64,000 nucleotides of DNA from JADJOM01 sp046327715. GTDB lineage: Bacteria; Gemmatimonadota; Gemmatimonadetes; Gemmatimonadales; GWC2-71-9. The position numbers and the translations under genes are program-made. Location of the stretch: contig JAXLXY010000010.1 of NCBI GenBank assembly GCA_046327715.1, positions 96,822-160,821 on the forward strand, given 5' to 3'. Below the pieces are notes generated by a model. The model did no database searches, was not told where the DNA came from, and saw only the letters and a list, made by a program, of their open reading frames with translations. Of this stretch, positions 6,914 through 18,915 are shown piece by piece; the first letter of the stretch is position 1, and each line of letters begins with the position of its first letter.

Positions 6914-7519
6914 CGGGAGGTTGACTCCGAGACGGGACTGACCCTCCACCTGGCGCGGTACTACAGCCCGGGCCTGCGGCGGTGGACGCAGGAGGCCCCG
7001 ATCGGGTACGGGGGCGGGGTGAACCTGTACGCCTACGTGGGCGGGGCGGTGCTGGAGGGAAGGGATCCGAGTGGGTTGATCCGGGACTGCTCGGGCGGGG
7101 CCTGTGGCAACCCGCACGACTGGTCGGGAGTTCTGGGGCTGTCGGCCGATGGCAGCGACGCTTCCGGCTTTGGTGGCGGGGTCGGGAGCTATATCGAAGA
7201 TGACGGCTATCTGCAAGACCTGATGGACGCGATGTACGGAGCGGCGCGGGGAAAGCAGGGCTGCCATGGGCAGGTATGCGCGGTCGACCAGGAAGAGTAC
7301 GAACGCTACAAGGAGAGCTATCTCGCGTCGCGGACTGTTGACGAACAGCGCTTTCCTGCGCTGGCAGAATTGCTCAAACCCACGCGACAGCTGACTAGCA
7401 CGGAGTTCGCGATGCTGATGGGTGCTGCGGGCATTGCAGACGCGACGGCTCGTCAGTCACTGCTTGACCACCTCCTCGTCAGCGGCAGAGTTGGTTCGGC
7501 AGATGAGTGGGCGCAGTGA
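6914..7519 (+). pseudogene. Third RHS C-terminal tip, shell missing, probably frameshifted at its 3' end
   Basis: Recognisable RHS core starts with REVDSETGLTLHLARYYSPG, then a variant of the usual end (WTQEAPIGYGGGVNLYAYVG and GRDPSGLI, residues about 30-55). The remaining 145 residues are a variable region with two Cys-containing loops and an alpha-helical end. The frame stops at 7519, but an overlapping +1-type frame from 7507 carries an HEFAH zinc-protease motif; together they look like a single toxin broken by a frameshift around 7500-7510. No RHS shell or sensible start precedes it. It is on the opposite strand from the first two tips and does not carry their exact 54-bp repeat. Confidence 0.7.
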
Positions 7520-7746
7520 GTAGCGAAGGGCTCGGATATGCGCCAAGATCTGGGCGTCAATACTATGGGTGGTACTTCCTCAGCCCGACTCTCTTTACCG
7601 AGGAGCGAAGGGCCTCTGGGGCGCTTGCGAACTGCGCCCTCCACGAGTTCGCACACGCAGTAATGACTAGAGGGCACGGGCCCGGTGGTGCCCAGGAGTG
7701 GGCTGACAAGTACACAACCAGTGGGGCGCGCCGACTATGCGGATGA
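7507..7746 (+). pseudogene. HEFAH metallopeptidase-like toxin end (frameshifted continuation of RHS tip 3)
   Basis: This 79-codon frame contains QYYGWYFLSPTLFTEERR followed by CALHEFAHAVMTRGHG and AQEWADKY, where HEFAH is the HExxH zinc-binding signature. Its only start is GTG 7507, preceded directly in frame by TGA at 7504-7506, and it overlaps the RHS tip by 13 nt. I infer that it is the catalytic end of that toxin displaced by a frameshift, not an independent gene. A third zinc ligand cannot be named with confidence. It overlaps the next gene at 7737, the normal toxin-immunity arrangement. Confidence 0.55.
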
Positions 7747-8522
7747 GTACATGTGCACGCGTGGGGATCGCATTGCGGGGCATCGTGGCCTGCGTGGCCC
7801 TGAGCGGAGCCGCTCTGCCTGGGCGCGGCGTCGCGCAGCTGCCACCGTCATGTCGGGGCTCATTCCCGTATCAGGTCGAGTACGCCCGGCTTTCCGTCGA
7901 CACGGTGGCTCCGCCGCTGACCACCCCAAGTCAGCGCGCGATGACCACCGCCCTGCGGGAGGTGCACCGACGGGCGGTCTCCGAAGGCCTCGGCCCAGGC
8001 GAAGTCAGGGACCTGCTTGAGGCAGCATTTGATAGCGCGCGCCAGGCAGATTCCCTTCAGGCGCGCATCTGGCTGGCGTTTCTTGTCGTGCATGGCGATG
8101 CCTTATTGCCCCAGGGATTCGAGCGGGAAGACTTGTCCTGGCTGTATTTCACGCGTGTGGGCAGTGCTGCGCTATTGCTTGACCTTGCGCAGGGACAGGG
8201 CCATTCCGCGAGTAGCGTCGCAGTGCTGCGCGCGATTCGGGGGCCGGTCACTCCAGCGGAAGCGAGGGTGGTCCTGCGCCTGGCTTGTGAGGCGGCGTGG
8301 CTGCTGCAGGCCTATCACGATGGCGGAGAATTCGAAGGGCGCAATCCGGTGTACCGTCCGGCGGTGGACGCGGGCTTTCTCCTGCCGCATGCCATGCGGC
8401 TGCTGTCGCCGGAGGTACGAGCCGAGTTCCTGCAGGTCGCCGATCAGCTCTACCCGCCACCGCGCGAGGCGCGCCAGGTATTGATGGGGTATACGGCGCG
8501 AGACTGGGAGTGGGCACCCTGA
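7737..8522 (+). CDS. Secreted protein, candidate periplasmic immunity partner of RHS tip 3
   Basis: The 261-aa protein starts with a clear signal peptide (RVGIALRGIVACVALSGAALPGRGVAQ) and a mature part made mostly of helices (LREVHRRAVSEGLGPGEVRD, AACEAAWLLQAYHD-like segments). I recognise no family. Its ATG lies inside the end of the HEFAH frame (10-nt overlap), so it was once co-translated with that toxin end. A secreted inhibitor would suit a protease toxin acting in the periplasm. Both the partnership and the site of action are inferences from position and signal peptide. Confidence 0.6.
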   Translation: MRMSTCARVGIALRGIVACVALSGAALPGRGVAQLPPSCRGSFPYQVEYARLSVDTVAPPLTTPSQRAMTTALREVHRRAVSEGLGPGEVRDLLEAAFDSARQADSLQARIWLAFLVVHGDALLPQGFEREDLSWLYFTRVGSAALLLDLAQGQGHSASSVAVLRAIRGPVTPAEARVVLRLACEAAWLLQAYHDGGEFEGRNPVYRPAVDAGFLLPHAMRLLSPEVRAEFLQVADQLYPPPREARQVLMGYTARDWEWAP

Positions 8523-8773
8523 GGGGGCCGCACCCGTGAATCGGTCGCCCGTGGCGCACAAACCGGTGGGGAGAGGGCTTGTCGCGGACATCGTGTGCCT
8601 GGTACCGGGCGGCTGATCGAACGGCACTGTCCGGCAGCCCCTCGGGGCGGCCCTCAGCCGCCCCGTGGTACTTCTACCACCTTGGCCGACCGCCCGACCC
8701 CGCTTCAGCCCGCCAGCTCCGCAGCGTCCGGTACCCGGGCAATGGCTGGGCGGCGGACAGCCTGGTGGCGCGG

Positions 8774-8899
8774 TAGGGGTACGACGTGTTGGGCCGGCGG
8801 ATCGCGCGGCGGGTGTACCGGGCGGTGCTGCCGTGGGCGGAGGCGCGGGAGACCCGCTACATCTACCAAGGCGAGCAGGTCGTGAGCGCGATTCTTTCG
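8774..8899 (+). pseudogene. Internal RHS/YD-repeat fragment
   Basis: The frame after a TAG at 8771 reads GYDVLGRRIARRVYR followed by RYIYQGEQVVSAI, the standard RHS sequence (YDxLGRRI...RYxYxGxxVV) just upstream of an RHS core. Nothing recognisable continues on either side, so it is a relic about 42 codons long. The stretch from 8523 to 9240 otherwise holds only repeats and unassigned sequence. Confidence 0.7.
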
Positions 8900-8937
8900 A
8901 GGTGCCCGGGGCTGCGCGGGTCCGCCGTCTCGCCCCA

Positions 8938-8961
8938 CCGCCGAGCCGCCGAGCCGCCGAG
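8938..8961. repeat. 8-bp tandem array CCGCCGAG x3
   Basis: Three exact CCGCCGAG units directly after the decayed RHS fragment. The same 8-mer occurs inside the DUF2339 gene and, in variants, at many gene boundaries of this window. Confidence 0.9.
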
Positions 8962-9066
8962 CCGCGCCAATGAGCCAGCGGTTCACGCCGTACGGGCCGC
9001 TGGTGGCCCGCGACGGCTCGGCCCCCAAAAGGCACCTCGGGGCCTCGGCACGCGAGCACCGACCTC

Positions 9067-9149
9067 CGGGCACCCCCGTCGCCGCGTGCCAAAGCCGACG
9101 ACTGGCGCGCGGCAGAGGGGGTGCCCGGGGGGCGGCTACCGGTAGCGCA
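9067..9149. repeat. 83-bp hairpin repeat, copy 1
   Basis: Matches 9714-9796 with two mismatches. Positions 9068-9126 fold into one long stem: GGGCACCCCC pairs with GGGGGTGCCC (9117-9126), inside it GCCGCG with CGCGGC and GCCA with TGGC, around an 11-nt apical loop. CCGCCnnn 8-mers follow both copies. It resembles a REP/MITE-like element. Confidence 0.85.
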
Positions 9150-9220
9150 GTCGCGCAGCCGCGTAACCGCCCAACCGCCTAACCGCCCAACCGCATTTCC
9201 CCGCTCCCCGCCGCGCCCGA

Positions 9221-9250
9221 TTGCGCCCCGGCCGCCGCCGAGCGTATGGT
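9221..9250 (+). promoter_or_regulatory. Possible sigma70 promoter of the coiled-coil protein
   Basis: TTGCGC (9221-9226) and TATGGT (9245-9250) separated by 18 bp, 34 bp before the start codon. The match is moderate and it is placed where a promoter is needed. Confidence 0.4.
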
Positions 9251-9284
9251 ACACTGGGCACCTTCCCCAACGTGTGGAGGTGCC

Positions 9285-9668
9285 ATGCCCGTGACCGCGC
9301 GACTGTCGAAACGCTTCTACGACACCTTCGGCGACGAGATTGCCAACGATCTCGTGGAGTGGTTCAACCAGGTGGATGCCACCTATCGGCAGGAGCTGCG
9401 GGAGCACAACGACCTCAACTGGGGTCGCGTCGAGGCGCGGATCGGGCAGACGGAGGCCAGGATGGAATCCCGCATGGCCGAGATGGAAACCCGTCTCCGG
9501 TCGGAGTTCCAGCAGGGCCTCACCGCCCTCGAAGCCCGGACCCACCAGGAACTCACCGGCCTGCGGGCCGACATGGACGTCAGCCTCGAGCGCCTCCGGT
9601 CCGACCTGCTCAAGTGGATGTTCCTCTTCTGGGTGGGCACCGCGCTGACGGTGATCGGGCTCAGGTAG
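9285..9668 (+). CDS. Coiled-coil protein with C-terminal membrane anchor
   Basis: The 127-aa protein starts MPVTARLSKRFYDTFGDEIA, continues into a long heptad-like helix (TEARMESRMAEMETRLRSEF and on to residue about 105) and ends in one hydrophobic segment, LLKWMFLFWVGTALTVIGL. It resembles the small DUF1640/LA_3696-type coiled-coil tail-anchored proteins common in some bacteria; the function is unknown. ATG 9285 has GGAGG at good spacing (GTGGAGGTGCC). It stands alone between repeat-rich spacers, and its position next to RHS debris may be accidental. Confidence 0.75.
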   Translation: MPVTARLSKRFYDTFGDEIANDLVEWFNQVDATYRQELREHNDLNWGRVEARIGQTEARMESRMAEMETRLRSEFQQGLTALEARTHQELTGLRADMDVSLERLRSDLLKWMFLFWVGTALTVIGLR

Positions 9669-9713
9669 GCGGCTCGGCGGCTCGGCAGTTGGGTGGCTGG
9701 ACGCCCCGACCCA

Positions 9714-9796
9714 CGGGCACCCCCGGCGCCGCGTGCCAAAGCCGACGACTGGCGCGCGGCAGAGGGGGTGCCCGGGGGGAGGCTACCGGTAGCGCA
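9714..9796. repeat. 83-bp hairpin repeat, copy 2
   Basis: Second copy of the 9067-9149 element, 647 bp away, with the same ten-base terminal inverted repeats (9715-9724 and 9764-9773) and again followed by CCGCCnnn 8-mers. Confidence 0.85.
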
Positions 9797-9825
9797 ACCG
9801 CCCAACCGCCTAACCGCCCCACCGA

Positions 9826-9969
9826 AAATCCCGCGCGGCTCCCGTTCCGCCGTACCGGACTCCCGGACATCCCGCGCGGCTCCCGTTCCGCCATACTGGA
9901 CTCCCGGAAATCCCGCGCGACTCCCGTTCCGCCGTACCGGACTCCCGGAAATCCCGCGCGGCTCCCGGC
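9826..9969. repeat. 41-bp tandem repeat, three full units and a partial fourth
   Basis: Units at 9826-9866, 9867-9907 and 9908-9948 differ at only a few positions; a fourth begins at 9949 and decays after about 20 bp. The unit length is not a multiple of three and no gene covers it. The surrounding 742-bp spacer (9669-10410) holds no gene that I can support. Confidence 0.9.
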
Positions 9970-10286
9970 ACGCCGGACCGGCTCACCGCCCGACCCTGCC
10001 GAAGCCCTGGAGCCGGTGCGGGGGGCGCGGGTGGATGCGCGGCAGTCCCGGTGGGATCCGCCGGAGGGGCGGAACTGCCGCCCGAGCCGCGGCTGGACGG
10101 GCCGAAGGCGTGGGTGAATCCGCCCGGCTCCCGGTGGGATGCGCGCAGGGCGCGGAGAATTCGCGGGAGACGCGTGCGGATTCGCGCGGCGCGCGGTGGC
10201 GCGCGGCTTCAGCCGCGGATCGCGGGGCGCGGCGGGGCTCGGGGCGCAACGAAAGATCCCCCCAGGTCCGTGCCGCACCCGGAGGG

Positions 10287-10315
10287 ATTCCTCGGTCGCT
10301 GCGCTCCCTCGGAAT
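10287..10315. repeat. Short palindromic element ATTCC...GGAAT
   Basis: A small inverted repeat (ATTCC at 10287-10291, GGAAT at 10311-10315) within the sequence GGGATTCCTCGG ... CTCGGAATGACA. I recall this pattern as a widespread dispersed element of environmental bacteria; only one copy is seen here, so its repeat nature in this genome is unproven. Confidence 0.5.
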
Positions 10316-10329
10316 GACAACCGGGGGGG

Positions 10330-10402
10330 AGGCTCCTCTTCCCGCTTCCCTCTTCCCTCTTCCCTCTTCCCGCTTCCCGTTCCCCCGTTCCCTCGTTCCC
10401 GG
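10330..10402. repeat. Polypyrimidine TCTTCCC/GCTTCCC heptamer tract
   Basis: A nearly pure C/T run on the + strand made of variants of a 7-mer (TCTTCCC, GCTTCCC, GTTCCC), directly downstream of the aconitase stop codon. A related GGGAAGC-type tract follows the M3 peptidase stop (25676-25705). Such tracts can slip or form triplex; no function is evident. Confidence 0.7.
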
Positions 10403-10410
10403 CCTCCCGC

Positions 10411-13155
<2,745 letters not shown>

Positions 13156-13194
13156 GGCCCGGTCTGGTGAGGGTGAAGGTACCGCGCTATCCAT

Positions 13195-13200
13195 AGTATA
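13195..13200 (-). promoter_or_regulatory. Candidate -10 element (TATACT) of acnA
   Basis: A consensus-like TATACT on the minus strand 40 bp before the acnA start in an otherwise very GC-rich spacer. The -35 region about 17 bp upstream (GGCCAG) is poor. Confidence 0.45.
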
Positions 13201-13256
13201 ATCCGCCCCGCTCCGGACTGGCCACCACGCCGCCCCTGGAAACGGACCACCGCACC

Positions 13257-13601
13257 ATGGCGCCACCGCCAGTCATGCCGCACGCGATCACCCGCCGGGA
13301 CGACGGCCTCCACCTCGAGTGGGTGGCCGGCGGCCACGCCGCGCTCTTCCCCGCCCGCGCCCTCCGCCTGGCCTGCCCCTGCGCCGGCTGCGTGGAGGAG
13401 ATGACCGGCCGCCCGCTGCTCGACCCCGCCACCGTCCCCCAGGACGTCCGCCCCGTCCGCCTGGCCCTGGTCGGCGCCTACGGCCTCCGGGTGGAGTGGT
13501 CCGACGGCCACGGCACGGGGATCTACACCTTCCGCTGGCTGCTCGACCGCTGCCCCTGCGAGGCCTGCACCGCGGGCGCCGTCCCGGCGGGGTCGGCGTG
13601 A
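13257..13601 (+). CDS. DUF971 (GBBH-like N-terminal) domain protein
   Basis: This 114-aa protein is a stand-alone DUF971 domain: LHLEWVAGGHAALFPARALR, the CPCAGCVEEMTGRPLLDP motif, VPQDVRPVRLALVGAYGLRV, then WSDGHGTGIYTFRWL and a final CPCEACT. The Cys pairs probably bind a metal. The domain is also the N-terminal part of gamma-butyrobetaine hydroxylase and is often encoded near Fe-S carrier genes; its own role is unclear. The start could be ATG 13257 or 13275 (MPHAITRRDD). It begins a co-directional run and overlaps the next gene by 4 nt (GTGA). Confidence 0.85.
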   Translation: MAPPPVMPHAITRRDDGLHLEWVAGGHAALFPARALRLACPCAGCVEEMTGRPLLDPATVPQDVRPVRLALVGAYGLRVEWSDGHGTGIYTFRWLLDRCPCEACTAGAVPAGSA

Positions 13602-13909
13602 TCGCCTCCCGCGTGGCGTTCCAGCTGCCCGGCCGGTGGATCTGGGTCTGGGTCTGGGGCGCCCTGCTCGTGGTCGGGCTGCTCGGCCTCGCCGGCGCGC
13701 TGCAATGGGGCCGCGAGACGCACTGGAAGAACATGGACGAGATCCTCCGCGGCCTCGGGACGGTGCTGGTCTCGGTCGGCATGATCTTCTTCCTCAAGGG
13801 GATCTCCCAGCTCGGCGGCATCATCCTCATCTTCCTGGCGCTGGCCTGCTTCGTGGCGGCCATGCTCGCCGGCAAGCGCGACGCCGACGGCTTCGACGAC
13901 CAGTTCTGA
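13598..13909 (+). CDS. Small membrane protein of unknown function
   Basis: The 103-aa protein starts at GTG 13598, overlapping the DUF971 stop. It has a first membrane segment (WIWVWVWGALLVVGLLGLAG), a short loop with HWKNMDEILRGLG, a second and third hydrophobic stretch (TVLVSVGMIFFLKGI; GGIILIFLALACFVAAMLAG) and an acidic tail. I recognise no family. The overlap implies translational coupling with the upstream gene. Confidence 0.7.
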   Translation: MIASRVAFQLPGRWIWVWVWGALLVVGLLGLAGALQWGRETHWKNMDEILRGLGTVLVSVGMIFFLKGISQLGGIILIFLALACFVAAMLAGKRDADGFDDQF

Positions 13910-13955
13910 TCCGCCCCCCACGGCGTCCTTTCTGAGTCCTCCGACGGGGATTACC

Positions 13956-16799
13956 TTGACCCCCGTGCCCCGCCTCCGCCTCCTGCTGTCCCTGCTGCTG
14001 CTCGCGGCCCCGCTCGCCGGCCAGCTGGCGCCCCCGGCCACCGGCGGCCTGGTCGCCCTCGACCAGGAGCTGCGCCGCCTGGGCCACTACCAGCGGGTCC
14101 TGATGGTCGGCGCCCATCCCGACGACGAGGACACCGAGCTCCTCACGATCCTCGCCCGCGGCCTCGGGGCCGAGGCGGCGTACCTCTCGCTCAACCGGGG
14201 CGAAGGGGGCCAGAACCTCATCGGGCAGGAGCTGGGCGAGGAACTCGGCCTGCTGCGCACCGAGGAGCTGCTCGCCGCCCGCCGGCTCGACGGCGCGCGG
14301 CAGTTCTTCACCCGCGCCTACGACTTCGGCTTTTCCAAGGGCCTCGACGACACCTGGGCCCACTGGCCCCGCGACTCGGTGCTCAAGGACGTGGTGCGCA
14401 TCATCCGCCGCTTCCGGCCCCAGGTGGTGGTGTCGGTGTTCAGCGGCACCCCGCGGGACGGCCACGGCCAGCACCAGGCGGCGGGGTGGGCGGCGCAGGA
14501 GGCCTTCGCGGCGTCGGGTGATCCGGCCCGCTTCCCGGAGCTGGAGCGGGAGGAGGGGCTCGCCCCGTGGGCCCCGCTCAAGCTCTACCGCAGCGCCCGG
14601 TTCGACTCCGCCGCCACCACGCTCACCCTCGACGGCGGCGCGCTCGACCCCGCGGTGGGGCAGTCGTATCACCAGATCGCCATGCGGGGCCGCAGCCTGC
14701 ACCGCTCGCAGGACATGGGGCAGCTCCAGGGGGCCGGACCCTCCGCGGTGCGGCTGGCGCTCCTCACCGACCGGACCGGGGGCGGGAGCGGGCTCTTCGG
14801 CGGGGTGGATACCACCCTCGCCGCGGTGCCCTTCGTGGCCGGCCTCCGGGCCGAGGCGCGGCGCAAGGTGGCGGCGGCGCTCGCGCTGTACGTGGCGCAG
14901 GTGGATTCGGCGCGGCTGCACCTGGCCCCGCGCGAGGGCGAGGCGCTCCGCGCCCTGCTGGCCCGCGCCACCGCCACCCTGGAGGCGGCGCGGCGCGCCG
15001 CGCTCGACGGGGCGCCCGGCGGCCGCGGCCGCGAGGTGCAGGCCGACCCCCGCCTGAACGGCGATCCCTTCGAGGGCGAGGTGAGCCGGCTGGCCCGGGC
15101 CCGGCGCATCGCCGCCGGCGTGGTGGTCGACGCCACCACCTCCCAGCTCCGGGTGGCGCCGGGCGAGAGCCTCGCGGTCACCGCCACGCTGTGGAACACC
15201 GGCGCCGCGCCCGCGGCCGCCGGCTTCTGCCTCGGGTCCACCCGGTCGTACTGGAACCTCTTCCCCGACTCCGCGCCGCGGATCCCGCTCAACCTCTCCT
15301 CCCGCCGCGGCTCCTGCGCGGTGGTGGATTCGGCGGGCCGGCTGAGCGCCGAGCCGCGCGACGCCGGGCTGCTGGCGCCGGGCCGGCTCCTCGCCGCGCG
15401 GCTCGCGGGGCACCTGCCGGCGGAAGAGGACTACACCACCCCCTACTTCCTGCGGGCGCCGCGCCAGGGCGACCTCTACACCTGGGATCCCGACCAGCGG
15501 CTGGCGTGGGGCGATCCCTTCGGCGAGCCGCGCTGGTGGATCGAGCCCTTCGAGCCCGGGGCGGTGGGCGAGCGCGACCCGCGCGAGATCGCCTGGCGCG
15601 CCAACGACCAGGCCACCGGCGAGGTGCGCCGGCCGGTGACGGTGGTGCCGCCGGTGGACGTGCGGCTCTCGCCCGAGAGCGAGGTGTGGCCCCTCGGCGC
15701 GGGGCACGGCCGCGACTTCGTGGTGACCCTGACCCACGGCGCCCGAGACACCACCGAGGGCAAGGTGACCCTGGTGGTCCCGGCGGGCTTCACCCAGCCG
15801 GCGCCGCAGCTGTTCCGCCTGACGCGCCCGGGTGAGGTGCGCCGCTTCACCTTCCGGGTGAGCGCCACCGCCGCCCTGCGCGCGGGGAGCTACCGGGTGG
15901 ACGCCATGGCGATCGACCGGCGCGGCCGGGTGTTCGACGTGGGGCTGCGCGGCGTGGACCACCCGCACATCCACGCCCGCACCTGGTCGCGCCACGCCGA
16001 CGCCATGGTGCGGGCGGCGCCGCTGGCGCTGCCCCGGCTCCGCGCGGTGGCCTACCTGCGCGGCGCCGCCGACCGGGTGCCCGAGGCGCTCGAGCAGGTG
16101 GGGCTGCCGGTCACGGTGATCACCGGCGCCGACCTGGCCGCGGCCACGCCGGAGCGGTGGCCGGTGATCGTGATCGGCCCCCGCGCCTTCGAGACCGACT
16201 CGGCGCTGCCCTCGCAGAACGAGCGGCTGCTGGCCTACGCCCGCGCCGGCGGCACGGTGATCGTCCAGTACCAGCAGTACGGCTACTTCCTGGGCGGCTA
16301 CGCGCCGTACCCCATGACCGTCGGGAGTCGCGCCCCCGGCACCACCACCAGCACCGCCACCCGCGACACCGTGCGCCCGATCTCCACCGCGCTGCTCGGC
16401 GGCCACGACCGGGTCACCGACGAGACCGCGCCGGTGCGGCTGCTCGACCCCGCCGCGGCCGTCTTCCGCGCCCCCAACCGCATCGGCCCCGCGGACTGGG
16501 ACGGCTGGGTGCAGGAGCGGGGGCTCTACTTTGCGCGGAGCTGGGACCGGGCCTGGATCCCGCTGCTCGAGCTGCACGATCCCGGTGAGGGTCCGCTCGA
16601 GGGCGGGCTGCTGCTGTCCCGGGTGGGGCGCGGGACGTACGTGTACACCGGCCTCAGCTTCTTCCGGCAGCTGCCGGCGGCGGTGCCGGGCGCCTTCCGG
16701 CTCTTCGCCAACCTGCTGGCCCTCGGTGAGCGGCGCGCCGTCCCCGGTCCCGCGCCCAGGCCGCGGGCCGACAGCCTGCCGGCGGTCGAACGGGAGTGA
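13956..16799 (+). CDS. PIG-L family deacetylase, exported, with large C-terminal extension
   Basis: The 947-aa protein has a signal peptide (LRLLLSLLLLAAPLAGQ) and an N-terminal PIG-L (LmbE-like) domain with the metal motif AHPDDEDTE at about residue 52 and the later GHGQHQAAG histidine. PIG-L enzymes are zinc-dependent N-deacetylases of N-acetylglucosamine-like groups. Residues about 330-620 are beta-rich (NEW3/CARDB-like), and the last 250 residues include VIVIGPRAFETD and AYARAGGTVIVQYQQYG, a glutamine-amidotransferase-like fold. This long architecture is known in secreted PIG-L proteins. The start is TTG 13956 or GTG 13965. It overlaps the ABC binding protein by 4 nt, so substrate release and import may be linked. 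Confidence 0.88.
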   Translation: MTPVPRLRLLLSLLLLAAPLAGQLAPPATGGLVALDQELRRLGHYQRVLMVGAHPDDEDTELLTILARGLGAEAAYLSLNRGEGGQNLIGQELGEELGLLRTEELLAARRLDGARQFFTRAYDFGFSKGLDDTWAHWPRDSVLKDVVRIIRRFRPQVVVSVFSGTPRDGHGQHQAAGWAAQEAFAASGDPARFPELEREEGLAPWAPLKLYRSARFDSAATTLTLDGGALDPAVGQSYHQIAMRGRSLHRSQDMGQLQGAGPSAVRLALLTDRTGGGSGLFGGVDTTLAAVPFVAGLRAEARRKVAAALALYVAQVDSARLHLAPREGEALRALLARATATLEAARRAALDGAPGGRGREVQADPRLNGDPFEGEVSRLARARRIAAGVVVDATTSQLRVAPGESLAVTATLWNTGAAPAAAGFCLGSTRSYWNLFPDSAPRIPLNLSSRRGSCAVVDSAGRLSAEPRDAGLLAPGRLLAARLAGHLPAEEDYTTPYFLRAPRQGDLYTWDPDQRLAWGDPFGEPRWWIEPFEPGAVGERDPREIAWRANDQATGEVRRPVTVVPPVDVRLSPESEVWPLGAGHGRDFVVTLTHGARDTTEGKVTLVVPAGFTQPAPQLFRLTRPGEVRRFTFRVSATAALRAGSYRVDAMAIDRRGRVFDVGLRGVDHPHIHARTWSRHADAMVRAAPLALPRLRAVAYLRGAADRVPEALEQVGLPVTVITGADLAAATPERWPVIVIGPRAFETDSALPSQNERLLAYARAGGTVIVQYQQYGYFLGGYAPYPMTVGSRAPGTTTSTATRDTVRPISTALLGGHDRVTDETAPVRLLDPAAAVFRAPNRIGPADWDGWVQERGLYFARSWDRAWIPLLELHDPGEGPLEGGLLLSRVGRGTYVYTGLSFFRQLPAAVPGAFRLFANLLALGERRAVPGPAPRPRADSLPAVERE

Positions 16800-17820
16800 C
16801 CCGGCCGACGCGGGGCTGGATGGCCGGGCTCCTCCTCCTCGCCGCCTGCGGCGACGGCCGGACGCCGCTCACCATCTACTCGCCCCACGGCCGCGACCAC
16901 CTGACCCTGCTGGAGCACGAGTTCGAGCGGCTGCATCCCGACGTGGACGTGCGCTGGCTCGACCTGGGCAGCCAGGAGGTGCTCGACCGCCTGCGGCTGG
17001 AACGGGTGAACCCCCAGGCCGACCTCTGGTTCGGCGGCCCCACCACGCTGTTCGAGCGCGGCATCGCCGACTCGCTGCTGGCCCCGTACCGGCCCAGCTG
17101 GGCGGGGCAGGTGGACCCGGGCGGGGTGGGGCCGGGCGACCTCTATTATCCGGTGTACCGCACCCCGGCGATCATCGCCTACAACAACGTGGCGGTGCCG
17201 GAGTCGCTCGCGCCCCGCGACTGGGACGACGTGCTGGCGCCCCGCTGGCGCGACCGGGTGCTCATCCGCGACCCGGTGGCCAGCGGCACCATGCGCGCCA
17301 TCTGGGGGCTCATCATCCAGCGCGGCCTGCGCCAGACCGGCGACACCGCGTGGGGGATGGCGTGGCTGCGCCGGCTGGACGGCCAGACCCGCACCTACGC
17401 CCTCTCGCCGGCGCTGCTCGACGCCAAGCTGGCGCGGCAGGAGGGGCTGGTCACGTTGTGGGACCTGCCCGACATCCTGATCTCCCGCAGCAAGGGGATG
17501 CCGTTCGGGTACGCCTTTCCCGCGAGCGGCACGGTGGTGATCGACGACGCCATCGCGCTGGTGCGCGGGGCGCGGCACCCCGAGCTGGCGCGGGCCTTCA
17601 TCGAGTTCGTGGGCGGCATCGATGCCCAGGTGCTGGCGGCGGAGCGGGTGTTCCGGCTCCCGGCGCGGCACGACCTCCCCGCCGCGCGGGTGCCGGCGTG
17701 GGTCACCGAGGTGGAGCGGACCATGGTGGTCGAACCGATGGACTGGGTGCTGCTCGCGCGCGAGGGGGCCGGCTGGATGGGCTACTGGGACCAGCAGGTG
17801 CGCCACACCGGGAGGAAGCG

Positions 17821-17824
<4 letters not shown>
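16796..17824 (+). CDS. ABC transporter substrate-binding lipoprotein (ferric-iron type)
   Basis: The 342-aa product has a lipobox (LLLLAACGDG), giving a lipid-anchored binding protein. LTIYSPHGRDHLTLLEHEFERL is the opening of the iron(III)/thiamine family of binding proteins (FbpA/AfuA-like, PBP type 2). The middle has DLYYPVYRTPAIIAYNN and SGTMRAIWGL, also typical. I see no clear pair of adjacent Tyr iron ligands, so the ligand may be iron, an iron chelate, a sulfonate or a thiamine-like molecule. It overlaps the PIG-L gene before it and the ATPase after it by 4 nt each, in the order binding protein, ATPase, permease. Confidence 0.88.

Positions 17825-18911
<1,087 letters not shown>

Positions 18912-18915
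<4 letters not shown>

Noticed and set aside
9826..9969. The 41-bp repeats as a small CRISPR array
   Set aside because: Units are directly adjacent without unique spacers and no cas genes are present.
13827..16577. A 916-codon frame opposite the PIG-L gene
   Set aside because: Same shadow effect: low-complexity Arg/Gly/Glu/His translation with no family, lying antisense to a clear enzyme.
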